The translations under genes were made by a program, and so were the position numbers. A model generated the notes under the pieces. It ran no database searches, was not told the DNA's origin, and was given only the letters and a program-made list of their open reading frames with translations. Shown here one piece after another: positions 21,481 to 32,826 of a DNA stretch of 64,000 bases (its first letter is position 1; the number at the start of each line of letters is the position of its first letter). Source of the DNA: Laccaria trichodermophora (Eukaryota; Basidiomycota; Agaricomycetes; Agaricales; Hydnangiaceae); the NCBI GenBank assembly GCA_018417955.1, contig JACTVC010000002.1:3596001-3660000 (forward strand), in the 5' to 3' direction.

Positions 21481-22619
21481 ACTGATGAGGGTTGTTCCCT
21501 GAGCTCGGAGCCATTCATACACCAATGCCGAATAGACAAGTTAGTTATAACTTTCACGCCATCCGCCTGATGCTCCCTCTCAATGCCATCATTGTTGACC
21601 GACAATTACTAAATCAGGCACTAGTTTCTCCAATAGGTGTAATCCCGCCCCCATTCCGCCCACCAGTCATGAGTATAGTATTTCCACTGTTACTGGACTA
21701 TTTCTCTCAAAAAAAGTTCCTAATCATATTTTGGTCATGTTTATTATATATGGTGTGAGGTTCACTTAAGGCTGGGGTAGCTAGTAGGTTGTTCAAAGAG
21801 TATTGATCAGGTAAGGAAGGCAGGATGTTTTAAATATCTGTTTTGGTAGATACAGAGATATGGCTGGAATGTTAGTGACTATCCATGTACCATTGTCCTG
21901 CTCCATATATAATCTTCTGAAATCATTATCTTGTCTTGTCAATCTCTGTAATTCCTTTAAAACTTCTTTCTAGCTATCCCATCCCTACCTCCAACCCACT
22001 TTTGACTCTCATTGGTGAAACGGTGGTGATGTAACTAATGGATACAATGTATTCCTCCCTCCTCTCCATGCACCATTTACCAGGTAAGTTGCTCCAATTA
22101 GAACCTTATATCTTCATGTCGTGCAAATAATAATTGAACATATTCCTCTGGAACTCCCATGGGATTTATATGTCTTCTGGGCATGTTGTGCAATACAGAT
22201 ACTCAGAACCCCAAATGGCTATTCTGAGCTACCACAAATTAAGCATATATAATATACACTGTATTCTTTCTGCTTTGGGGAGGCTACAGTAAAGGTATAC
22301 ATACCATGGGGAACATTGAGGGAGATACATGTCAACTACACTACTATAGGTTCTTGTTTTGAATATGACATAGACTACATCAAGATATAATTAGCAGGGT
22401 TTTTGGGGAGAAGTGGCCAGTAATGGTTGAGATATAATGCTGATGACAGGAGGGCAGGATGGCAGGATGGAAAGATGGAAGGATGGGAGGATGATGGGAT
22501 GGTGGGATGGCAGGATGGCAGGATGGCAGGATGGCAGGATGGCAGGATGGCGGGATGGCGGGATGGCGGGATGGTGGGAGAATCCACTCACTTGCCACTT
22601 TGCAGCCAGACATGGCATT
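21481..22619. other. Central spacer of the fold-back element
   Basis: Unique sequence between the arms. It has no gene that I can support. It contains the octamer minisatellite listed separately near its right end. Confidence 0.6.
22446..22580. repeat. Minisatellite, 8-bp unit GGCAGGAT
   Basis: About 16 tandem octamers with GGCAGGAT as the main form and GGCGGGAT, GGTGGGAT and GGAAGGAT variants. It produces open frames in several phases that are not genes. Confidence 0.92.
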
Positions 22620-24890
22620 AGCTGAAGGACTTCACCAATTGAATATCAAATCGGTTCTATTATCTGATGTGCAACCTGGGCATTTCTACCATGTTATTTT
22701 TTACCCGGCCTCAGACCAGCCAAAGTATGACAATTTAATATCCGTCACCCAATGTGCAGTCCAGGCACTTTTACCAATTTAATTCACCTGTCTGCTTGGT
22801 TATTTTCTACCTGCCCTTGGCACCAGCCAAGGTACCTCAACAATTCAATATTAAATTGGCTCTATTATCCGATGTGCAGCCCAGGCACTTTTATCAATTT
22901 AATTCAGTTGTCTGCTCAGTTGTTTTCCATCCAGCCAAAGCACTTCAACAATTTAATACTAAACAGGTTCTGTTATCTGAGATGCAGCCCGGCATTGTTA
23001 CTGATTTAATTCACTTGTCTGCTTGGTTATTTTTCACCCAGCCTCCGCACCAGCCAAAGTACTTCACCAATTTAATATTAAATTGGCTCTATTATCGGAG
23101 ACGCAGCCCAGGCACTTTTACTGATTTAATTCACTTGTCTGCTCGGTTATTTTCCACTTGGCCTCGGCACCAGTTAAAGTATTTCACCAATTGAATATTA
23201 AATCGGCTCTATTACCCGAGACGCAGCCCAGGCATTGTTACCAATTTAATTCACTTGTTTGCTCGGTCATCTTTCACCCGGCCTCGGCACCAGCCAAAGT
23301 ACTTCACCAATTTAATATTAAATTGGCTCTATTATCCAAGATGCAGCCCGGGCACTTTTACTGATTTAATTCGCTTGTCTGCTCGGTTATTTTCCACTCG
23401 GCCTTAGCACCAGTTAAAGTACTTCACCAATTTAATATTAAATCGGCTCTATTACCTGAGACGTAACCTGGGCACTTTTACCGATTTAATTCACTTGTCT
23501 GCTCGGTCATTTTTCACCCAGCCTCGGCACCAGCCAAAGTACTTCACCAATTTAATATTAAATTGGCTCTATTATCCAAGATGCAGTTCGGGCACTTTTA
23601 CCGATTTAATTCACTTGTCTGTTCAGTTATTTTCCACCCGGCCTCGGCACCAGTTAAAGTACTTCACCAATTTAATATTAAATCGGCTCTATTACCCGAG
23701 ACATAGCCTGGGCACTTTTACCGATCTGCTCGGTTATTTTCCACTCGGCCTCGGCACCACTTAGAGTACTTCACCAATTTAATATTTAATCAGCTCTATT
23801 ACCTGAGACGTAGCCTGGGCACTTTTACCGATTTAATTCACTTGTCTGCTCGGTTATTTTCCACTCGGCCTCGGCACCACTTAGAGTACTTCACCAATTT
23901 AATATTTAATCAGCTCTATTACCCGAGACGTAGCCTGGGCACTTTTACCGATTTAATTCACTTGTCTGCTCGGTCATTTTTCACCCGGCCTCGGCACCAG
24001 CCAAAGTACTTCACCAATTTAATATTAAATTGGCTCTATCATCCAAGATGCAGTCCGGGCACTTTTACCAATTTAATTCACTTGTCTGCTCGGTTATTTT
24101 CCACCTGGCCTCGGCACCAGTTAAAGTACTTCACCAATTTAATATTAAATCGGCTCTATTACCCAAGACATAGCCTGGGCACTTTTACCGATCTGCTCGG
24201 TCATTTTTCACCCGGCCTCGGCACCAGACAAAGTACGTCACCAATTTAATATTAAATAATCTGTATTATTCAAGATGCAGCCTGGCCACTCTTACTGATT
24301 TAATTCACTTGTCTGCTCAGTTATTTTCCACTCGGCCTCGGCACCACTTAAAGTACCTCACCAATTTAATATTAAATCGGCTCTATTACCCGAGACATAG
24401 CCTGGGCACTTTTACCGATCTGCTCGGTCATTTTTCACCCGGCCTCGGCACCAGACAAAGTACGTCACCAATTTAATATTAAATAATCTGTATTATTCAA
24501 GATGCAGCCTGGCCACTCTTACTGATTTAATTCACTTGTCTGCTCAGTTATTTTCCCGGCCTCGGCACCAGCCAAAGTACTTCATCAATTTAATATTGAA
24601 TCAGCTCTATTACCTGAGATGCAGCCCGAGCACTTTTGCCAATTTAATTCACTTGTCTGCTCGGTTGTTTTCCACCCGCCAAATACTTCAACAATTTAAT
24701 ATTCAACAAGTTCTATTATGCGAGACGCAGCCCGGGCATTGTTACCAATTTAATTCACTTGTCTGCTCTGTTATTTTTCACCCAGCCTCGGCACTAGCTA
24801 AAGTACTTCAACAATTTAAAATTAAATCGGTTTCATTATCTGAGATGCAGCCCAGGCACTTTTACCGATTTGAAGCCGAGCAGAAAACAT
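22620..24890. repeat. Right tandem array, 120-bp units, inverted relative to the left array
   Basis: About 18 units reading as the reverse complement of the left array (CCAATTTAATATTAAATTGG is shared because it is its own complement). Units between about 22,861 and 23,700 keep the 120-bp period. Later ones carry internal deletions, such as the shortened CCGATCTGCTCGG junctions near 23,722, 24,190 and 24,418. Confidence 0.92.
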
Positions 24891-25351
24891 ATACTAGTCC
24901 ATATTGAAAAGGCCAGGCTGGCTCAAAGATCGGCTGATCCCATGTTTAGAAATTGTCAGTTTTCATGGCCGACCCAGTAGCAGTATCCATTTGCTGGACT
25001 GATCAGCCAAGCCATGACTACAATAATGTGGGTCCCACCAGCTGACTCTGCTAATCAAAATTCAAGACCCTCGGCCGATCACCAACCCAGGAACATTCAA
25101 ATCTGTCAACTGATCCTGCATAGCTATCTTCCATCAGCCGATATACAAATAGTTGTCCTTCGCTCTCCAGGTGTAATTCCTGCTGATCCAGCTGCACTAA
25201 ATCTACATCACCAGCCGACCCTTCATTACCTTATTCATGGGACTGCATCGGCCAATTCATCAACACCAGGTTATTGTCTCTTATCGGCCCATCAGCAGGC
25301 ACCATCAACTATGGCCTGTTTGTATGTTCGGGGCTCTCAGTGTTGGTGGGT

Positions 25352-26015
25352 GATTCCTACTAACTGCCCTGTGGTTTGGATTATACTAAAACATATACGC
25401 CATTCGTTAACATACTCTGTATCCCATTTCTTTAATGTACACACCTCACGACCATCAACTGGAGCCATTGACCCACCTCCCCCTTCATCCCGCAAACGTC
25501 TATGCCTATAGGCATAAAAGGTTTTCCGCATGTATGCCCGAGCTAACCTTTTTCGAGGAGCAGAGTCTACGTCCGCACAAAGAAAGAGTTTCGGGTATTG
25601 ATTCCACGCCTGCAAACATGCTAATGAGCGCAAATCAAATCAAAAAAATCGATCCAAAACGACTTACTTTTTCTTCACAAGTACTAGCGTTATCGGGTTG
25701 GTTGTCGTACGTTTTTCTATAGTCTAGATAGTCTCGCGTCATTTGTCTCAAGGTCTCCTTAAAAAAAAAGGCCCAAACAATACCGCGTCAATGTTAAAAA
25801 CAGGTAGAACGCTACCGTTCCACTCACCTTCCAACTTATAGCAAATGCTTCAGAACAGCGTAAGACCCTTCGTATTTCCGCCGTCTGGAAACCGAATGAG
25901 AGTAGTTGGTACCCATGTCATTATCCTCTCACTGTTATGGATTTCTTTTCTTCAAGAAAAAAGAAATTGGCGTCCAAAACGACGAAATAAAAACGAAATG
26001 AAACTTACTGGTCAT
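25352..26015 (-). pseudogene. SAM-like copy A, 5' part (split by the fold-back element)
   Basis: Probable start ATGACCA followed by GTAAGT at 26,015. An exon ending CSEAFAISWK at a GTGAGT donor lies near 25,840. The next exon has MTRDYLDYRKTYDNQPDNAS and TCEEK. After an intron ending TTTGCAG comes AWNQYPKLFLCADVDSAPRK with RLARAYMRKTF. The same WxxYPxLFLxxD, RKxxARxYMxKxF block precedes the SAM-like end in the 42-kb and 50.6-kb copies. The gene stops matching at the fold-back boundary and resumes at 18.6 kb. The halves together would restore the family's usual order, so an insertion has separated them. Confidence 0.6.
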
Positions 26016-26457
26016 CGTATGCAACGGAATGCCACGATACTTGATGGTGGTGAAAAGAGAGTGAGGGATACCATCGACGTGATGTGAAGTCTGATTAACT
26101 TATGTTGACGGAAAGTTAATTAACATTGATGCGCACAATCACAGGGTGACAGGAACGCATCTTCTTATCAGATCAATAATTGAATTATGACGTAAGCTTA
26201 CTTCCAGCTACATGACCGACAACACAACGACAATCCTCGCCTGAAAAATACAATGATTGACGACAAGAGGACGTCAAGAAATCAGACCCCAGTGTGCTGA
26301 TATGGACCAAAGTAATAAATGTAGTTAAATCATTAAAAAAAAAACAGAAAAAACTTGTATGTGAATTTGTACATGCCATGCGCTACACTGCCTGTAGCCC
26401 GCAAAGAGGCAAGAATGTATGTACAAACCGTCGTGTATAGAAAACACTAGGAATGGC
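26016..26457. other. 5' flank of copy A and 3' flank of copy B
   Basis: Around 26,090-26,160 the sequence (CTGATTAACTTATGTTG, then AATCACAGGGTGACAGG) resembles the 5' flank of the 50.6-kb copy (CTGATTGAGTTATGTTG, AACAGGGTCACGACAG at 51,662-51,716). This suggests the promoter region was duplicated with the gene. Confidence 0.45.
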
Positions 26458-26739
26458 CGAAAAAACGATGAAGATGTTTTTTGATAACGAGAATGTCCAT
26501 GCCGCTCAACTTACACTTCCCACTATTGGATACAAGCTTCAAAAAATCGGTGATCTCGTCATCTTCCCAGGTAATGACTTCTGATAGGGATTCTTCGTTT
26601 TTGCAGCCGAACTTGATGAAAACTTATCAGTACGCGTTGTCGAGTCAACGTTTATCACCCACCATCATTGAAAACTTGCCTGAAGCCCAATGAGCAGGCT
26701 AGCACGCTGAAGCGGAAGTAAGCGGAACTTACGAGGCAT
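26458..26739 (-). pseudogene. SAM-like copy B, truncated
   Basis: Starts with the family leader ATGCCTC at a GTAAGTTC donor (26,739), as in the 50.6-kb copy. It ends with FIKFGCKNEESLSEVITWED and a segment closing MDILVIKKHLHRFFGHS before TAG. The central YPxLFL block is absent, and in-frame stops (TGA TAA) sit just before FIKFGC. It is therefore an internally deleted, decayed copy. Confidence 0.55.
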
Positions 26740-27374
26740 CGCGTACTGTGGACGTCAGGAGACAATGAAGAAGATGACGGAAACACGTGACCACGTAGGG
26801 AAAGGGGGGGGGGGTGACGTAAGGTCTGTAGATGCTGTGTGGCTTTTGTTTACTTACTGTTTACCTGCGACGTCTAGTCTATATATTTACGCTTTGGATG
26901 GTTTCTAAAACCTAGATACTAAAGTATCCAGGAATTGATGCATGTTTGTCTAATACCTTTTGTTCAAATAACAAAAACTAAGTATGCGGGCCAGCTCGGG
27001 GCATTAGATACACGACTGGCTATGTAAGGGATACTATGTTATTTGTATGTACGATTGGACTGCAGACGATACAGTCCTACAAAAATTATCATTAGGATAG
27101 TCGTTTTCACTATTGTATCACTAATTGGCTGTAACGGTTGGGCGCATGCCAAAGAGAATATCGGCATCTTGAAAAATATTCAATGTTAGTCGAGAGTATA
27201 GTCGTGAGGTTACATACACGTTCGTTTGGCTTTCTTATGCTTATGGATCGAACCTTTAAGGTCTGCAATGTATTCTCCGGGGAAACGAACTCTGTCAACA
27301 GTCTTATTCGTCCCGACCAAGTGATATTGATCGCCTGGATTTTCACCGGTTAAATCAACTGTTTGGACGTTTGT
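26740..27374. other. Intergenic, 3' of the JmjC gene
   Basis: Contains a ten-base G run near 26,805 and the half palindrome listed next. No gene was recognised. Confidence 0.4.
26930..26972. repeat. Palindrome family, half copy
   Basis: GGAATTGATGCATGTTTGTC and then TAATACCTTTTGTTCAAAT match the right flank of copy 2 at 17,468-17,505. The hairpin arms are missing. It lies about 400 bp beyond the stop of the JmjC gene. Confidence 0.6.
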
Positions 27375-30300
27375 TTAAGCTGAAAAAAAACGTCTCAAGA
27401 AATTGACACTTACAGGCGGAGCACGGAATTGGAGTCGAAAGACGACGAATTGTATATTTCCCATCACTCCATTCGAAGGTATCAGGTTCCTGCTTCAATT
27501 GAACCATAGCTTCTTTGAAGTAGGTTGATCCAGCGATAGCCAATTGTAGTTCGTGGTCGAATTTGAGCATAGTACAGTCCCTAGCTCCTCGGATCCCTTG
27601 GTTATATCCTTTTTTTTTCATACTGAACAAAGCGGCAGCGTGTTGCGCGAAAAATGGATAGTAAATTTCCTTGGGTCCATCAACAGCAACGTCTGAGTCA
27701 TCAACCAATTCGAAGTTAGAGAAAAAGAAGTGGAGCAATTGACGGCTTTTTGCGCGTGCATCGACGTATTGCAAGAGTAGAAGAGACGGAAGCCCGGGAT
27801 CAGCCCGCAATTCAGAATCGCGATCGCTGAGGTTTGTTTCGACACGGTAGGTCTGATAATCAACGACATTGAGCAGCTCCATTGCAATGGCTAAGGTGAA
27901 AACCACCAAAATGTCATCAAAGCATTCGAGGTTTGGTATATGATTGGATAGATAGCCTACAAAGGTTGAACGTTAAACTGGAACTGCAAAGAATAACGTA
28001 TTGAACAGCACTTACCCGTGACCTTTTCCTCGAGAACAAAATGTCGGTGCCAGAGGTACATTATACGGATTAACAGTAACCGGGAGGGATCATGGTTTGT
28101 GTTAGTTATTACGCCCCCTAAAGCCCAAGTGCGGTATAGACCAATAATGGTCTCCCCTAGAGTAGAGAAACAATAGAAATGTCCTCCCCTGCATATCGAC
28201 GGCTTGACAGTTACAACCCAATGCGGCGTTTGGGGACGCATACGTCTGACAACATCGTAAATATTGAGGATCAACGTAGATAAAATAAAGACTTACAATC
28301 GCATCCCTGGTTCCAATAATATGCCTTCGAAGCACCATATATTTGGGTCAGGCCTTTCCATGCACCATTTCTCATCACAGTATAAATCAATTTTACCGTT
28401 GTCTTCACGGTTTCGAGGACGAGCGACGATCCAGTATTTACCACCGACCAGTACGTCTACGGTGGTGCAGAACCCATCCGAGTCAATGTGACCATAGTGC
28501 AAAGCGCCGTAAGTAGCAACCAGTCCCCAACGGAGATGTCGCGATGGCAAAGACGCAGTCTCCTCGTTGCAGAAAGGAAGTCGTTCGGTGGCAATCCAAG
28601 CATGGAGATCCGTTGATAGGGCATCTGGTGAAATATCGCTTGCGGGCAACGGAAAGTCTAATGCATTCAAAATATGACCATTGTCGTTCGGTCCCGAAGA
28701 GCCTTTGAGTATCATCTGATTCAACGTTCCCTGAACGAGACGTTTACTGTAGTCTCCGTCCTTTATCAGAATACTTTGATCTGCATATAGGTAACGGTTA
28801 TTGATATTTTAACGCAGATAAATCGTAGAACTCTAACCTTGCATATCAATGACGGCATCCAAATGAGCGAGTCTACTCAAAGTATCTTCGTTCCAAGCTG
28901 CTTTTCCAACCGAACGTCCTGTTGTAACGATATTTTGAGTCGCAAAGATTTTAAGGGCCGTAGCATCGTCTAAGTTCTCGAACTCTGCCTCGGTCATTGT
29001 GAGGAAGCTTGCAGCTTCTGGTCGCGATAGGTGAGGAGGTAACCCGTCAATGTAATCTTTGACTACGAGGTCCATCAAGTTATCAAAATTGTCGATATCC
29101 ACCTGATGCTGCGGTCATGTTATTCGTGTTGATAGCAGCTACATCTGATATACTTACGTGAAATTCAGGCTTGTATTTGTGAAGATTGTGCAATGTGGAT
29201 CCATAGAGAGCGTACTCCTCAGTGCTGACGCATTTCTAAATGAAGTTAGATGAGAAGGGGATAACGATTGTAAATTTGATAACGTACAGGCTTAAAGCTG
29301 TCAAGTTTCAGTGTTTTTTCAGGGGCCGATGCCTACGAATAAGTCAATAAGAGCATTCATCCAGCGACAGACGCATACCGTGACAATATCCAAATCAATT
29401 CGACGACCTAGGATCGTGCCAGAATAGATGTATGAATCTTCTCCGCCGACGTACTTTCTTTGGAAGGATTGTTGAGAAGGAAATGTCGAAGAAGAGGAAC
29501 GCGATGACTCGCGGAAGAAGGTAGAGTCGGTAGGTGAAATCAGTTTATTTGATAACGTTTTCCTTTGACGTTTTGTACGAGGACGCCTTTTACGTTTTTT
29601 CGGCGCGACTGCGTTTGAGTGTTTGGGATTCAATCGGGAAGGACCATGATCTGAGTCGGCGTTTGATTCGGAGGAGTCGTCGTTTGAGACAGAATTTTCT
29701 TGAAGGTTACGTTTTCTCTTCAGTGTGACTGAATTAGCACTGTTCGAGTTCGATACCGGGGAATGATGGTCTGAGTCCTCCAAATCGGTTAAATCGCTAT
29801 CTGCTTGAGAGTTTTGCGAAGGACTGAGTCGAACGCTGGTACTGATTTTACCGGGATCGACATCTACACAAGGAGACCGCAGCTCAATAAGTGCTGTTTC
29901 GGCGGCGCGAGGGACTGCAATGGAGGAAACCATATTAGAAGAAAGTAATGTAGATGCATTCCCTCCGTTTTCGGCTTGGCCATTCTCATCCACGACCGTA
30001 GCGCCCGTATTGGAAGTATAGACCTTGTTGGAACCCCAGTCTACTAAAGAACAATCGGCTCGTTCGGTTGTCGATGGTAGAGGATTAGCGACGATGGTAA
30101 TGTCCTGTGTGGTTTGTGATGGTACGTGTGCCGGTGCAATTAAAGCGAGTTGTTGCAATTCATCGGGGTTTGGCTGAGATTGAGAGGAAGTAAGTGGAAT
30201 GGATGAACCCGGGACCAATGCTGTTGTCGAAGGAGGGCTTTCATCGATATCCATGTGATCTATAGGGCGAGTTCCCGGTAAACAATCAATTCGTTCGGTA

Positions 30301-32122
30301 CTGCTTAGTGGAAGATCTGCGAAGAGCGGTGTGGCTGTATTGTGTTCCGTTGCAGCAAGGGAGTAATCGTTGGAGTTTGGCTGAGTCTGAGAAGGAGTGA
30401 CTGGAATGGATGAACCAGTGATCAATGCTGTCGTCGAAGGAGTCCGATCGTCCCGGCTTTCAGCGGTAACCACATGATCTATAGGATGTCTTTCATGGAG
30501 TTGGACATCCGCCAAGCGAGCCTTGACTGAACTAGCATCTGTAGTCTCCATTTCTGCAAAAGGAATAGGAGGGTTTTGGCCAGAAGTTGAAGTTTCCTTA
30601 GACGAAATGACTTCTACAACCGGTGAAGCGGAATCGGTCGCAGTTTGCGTCGTCGACGTGGACAAATTCGTGTCAATAGGTTCAAGAGGTGCGGACGTTA
30701 CTACCAGCGGCCAACCAAGGGGAATCGCGCCTTCGATATCTTGACAGTACATGTTGTCGACAACTTTGTCGTCTCCGTCGCCATCTAAAAACATGAGATC
30801 ACAATAATGTAAAGTCTAGCAAAATAGAAACACACCTGACTTGAACCAACCACATATTTCTTCATTGGCTTGTTGAAGACGATCCCAGGGAATCTCAGTT
30901 AAGAATTGTTCCAGAGCATTCCATGCTGTAATCTTGCCCTGCGCGACGTTCAAGAGTACTTTCCACAGGAGCTTTTCTACCTCTAACAAAAGAGATGGTT
31001 TTTGATTGCCTAAGGCTTTTCCCGTCTAGCGAAAAGTATCAATGGTCCAAAAATTAGGCATACGAGAAATAGTTTCATCCTGTCCAGTTTCCCGCCGTTA
31101 TACCACGCTTTGGTAGTCAGCAATGCTAACGGCGAGACAAACGTGCATATATCAATGCAAAATAGGAGAGTGGGCGCTTCATTTAAAAGTGTGTTGATCG
31201 CTTTCAAATCGAACTTGCCATCGTTGAAAGACCTGTCAAGAATGATATGATGTTCCAATGACTATGTTAGAAGAAACGACATACATTATGAATTTTTTGA
31301 TTTTATTTTTCTCTTCATTATCAGAGGATTGCGGTGACTCCTCATTGACACGAAGATAACCCTACTAGCATTTAGCCTTCGTCGATATGTTAACTTGGCT
31401 GGCCGTACCTTCCAGACTAAACGAAGACACAATGCAGCAGCTTCTACGTTTGCAAGTGCTCCATGTACTTGGGTTCTTGATATTGTTTTCGACAAAGACT
31501 GTATCAATCCAAGCTCTATTGACTGTGGACAGGTCTCGCTTGGTAATTCTGTATTGAGGGAAGTTTGATTGAATTTAGCTTTAAATTGGGTGACGAGCTT
31601 GACCCAATCGTGTAATGGGGACCATCCCTACAATGAAGCATGAGAAGTATATCAGACTAGTGAAGATTGTCGTACTTTGAACTTGTTAGTGAAAATAGGC
31701 CGACGTCGATGTTTGGGAACCTCAGCCACATAGCCATTATGGAGTGAGCAATCATTCATTGCTCGTACCATTTTGTCAATGAGGACATATTGCAAAAGCA
31801 GATCCAAGAAAACGCCCCTACGCTCCAAAGGAGGAAAGTGTTGCAAAGCGTTCTCAACGTTGATATATTTGAACATGCGACTGGAATGGTTTTCCTCTTC
31901 TCCTATTAACAAAGACCGTTTAACCGCTTTCAGTCTCGGTGTCAACCGGTTGGCAGATAGCAGAGTATGTTCCGTCTCTTGAAGGGCTGATATGAATGGC
32001 TAAACCATAACTTAAGCGACCACACAGGTCACGAAATAATGAAAACGCACCATACTTCCTAAGTCACCCAAAAGAGGCTCTAGCTCGTTTTCCAACACAA
32101 AACGGCCGTCATCCCACGGCAT
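27375..32122 (-). CDS. Large multi-exon JmjC-domain protein, putative 2-oxoglutarate-dependent oxygenase
   Basis: A start at 32,122 (MPWDDGRFVLENELEPLLGD) chains through short introns to a TAA at 27,375-27,377. The N-terminal half is helical (NALQHFPPLERRGVFLDLLL). A long Ser/Thr/Pro-rich linker at 29,319-30,794 ends in a nuclear-localisation-like KKRKRRPRTKRQRK. The JmjC part follows with YGALHYGHIDSDGFCTTVDV, GGKYW, then after a 50-bp intron RPQTPHWVVTVKPS and GGHFYCFSTL. HxD and the distal His, the iron ligands of JmjC enzymes, are present. A C-terminal helical region closes the protein (YLSNHIPNLECFDDI, LVVFTLAIAMELLN). It should act in the nucleus on histone or another protein, but substrate is unknown. 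Frames and splice sites look intact. Confidence 0.8.
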
Positions 32123-32544
32123 TGTTAATAAGAATCTACTTTGGTTCCGTAGTGTTTTTTGTGACATCGCAAACTTTAGGGATTTGTTGGAGCAGAAGGT
32201 TCGAAACGATTGTCCGACAGGGAATCCCGGTAGACAAGCACTTGGGATTTCTATAGAGCCGATGAAACGGAATGACTGTCTGAAAGGGAAACCCAGTAGA
32301 CGATCGCTTGAGATTTGGTCCGGACGAAGCGCCTGAGTCTCCGGCCCGTTGAAGGAGAAAAGTTAGGGTAGATTAACGTTGGCACTGCCGAGCCCATTGT
32401 ATGAAATCAAAAAGCGATGTCTAAACTGGGAAGCCCAGTGGACGAGCGCGTTGACTCACGAATATGTTACTTGTCAGCGTAGCGAGCTTTGAACGATGAA
32501 CTTTTGCTGAGCCTGCGAGTTGTACGTCTGGGTCCGAGATTCTG
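32123..32544. other. Intergenic, degenerate direct repeat
   Basis: Near 32,205-32,320 phrases such as GGAATCCCGGTAGACAAGC and GGAAACCCAGTAGACGATCG recur, and again GGAAGCCCAGTGGACGAGCG at 32,429. This is a three-copy degenerate repeat of unknown meaning. Confidence 0.4.
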
Positions 32545-32617
32545 GAACAAACAAGCGACAATTTTAAACTGAGAAGTGGACGTCCACTTTTCAGTTCAAA
32601 ATTTGTCATTATTTGGA
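32545..32617. repeat. Palindrome family copy 3
   Basis: Centred between 32,581 and 32,582. Left arm AATTTTAAACTGAGAAGTGG, right arm CCACTTTTCAGTTCAAAATT, flanks ACAAACAAGCGAC and GTCATTATTTGG. It lies about 210 bp beyond the stop of the next minus-strand gene. Confidence 0.9.
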
Positions 32618-32826
32618 CATTGTTCGAACACAATACTCGTATCGACGTTTCTTTGCCTGTCTCGTCAACCTCATCACGACGGACGGTTACCGGTCTACGT
32701 TTCTACTATAGGTCTGCCGAGACCCAGAAGTCTGATGTAGTGGGTAACTGACCGGCAGCTACGCCGTTTTTTTATTTTTTTATGTAAAATCTAAGACAAA
32801 AGAGAAACTACAAATGGCTTCGCCAC

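Larger units (their letters stand above)
18698..25351. mobile_element. Giant fold-back element with inverted 120-bp tandem arrays
   Basis: The two ends are inverted copies. The left end (from about 18,698) reads CAACACTGAG, then CATACAAACAGGCCATGGTT and GATGGTGCCTGCTGATG. The right end (to about 25,351) is its reverse complement with a few changes. Each arm carries a long tandem array of the same 120-bp unit in opposite orientation, left about 19,560-21,480 and right about 22,620-24,890, around a roughly 1.1-kb centre. No transposase was found, so it is non-autonomous. Possible degenerate target duplication: GTGACCTTA on the left and GTGATTCCTA on the right. The layout resembles Foldback/FARE-type elements of other kingdoms (comparison by structure only). 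Confidence 0.85.

Noticed and set aside
22375..22782. Open frames rich in HPAILPSC or GWQDGRMA repeats
   Set aside because: They are translations of the 8-bp minisatellite in several phases and are not genes.
19541..24907. Many open frames of 60-180 codons with repeating peptides (for example FSTRPRHQPKYFTNLILN)
   Set aside because: They come from the 120-bp repeat, whose length is a multiple of three so frames stay open. They occur on both strands according to array orientation and have no consistent start.
18690..25361. A clear target-site duplication for the fold-back element
   Set aside because: The best pair, GTGACCTTA and GTGATTCCTA, is not identical, so element class cannot be named from it.
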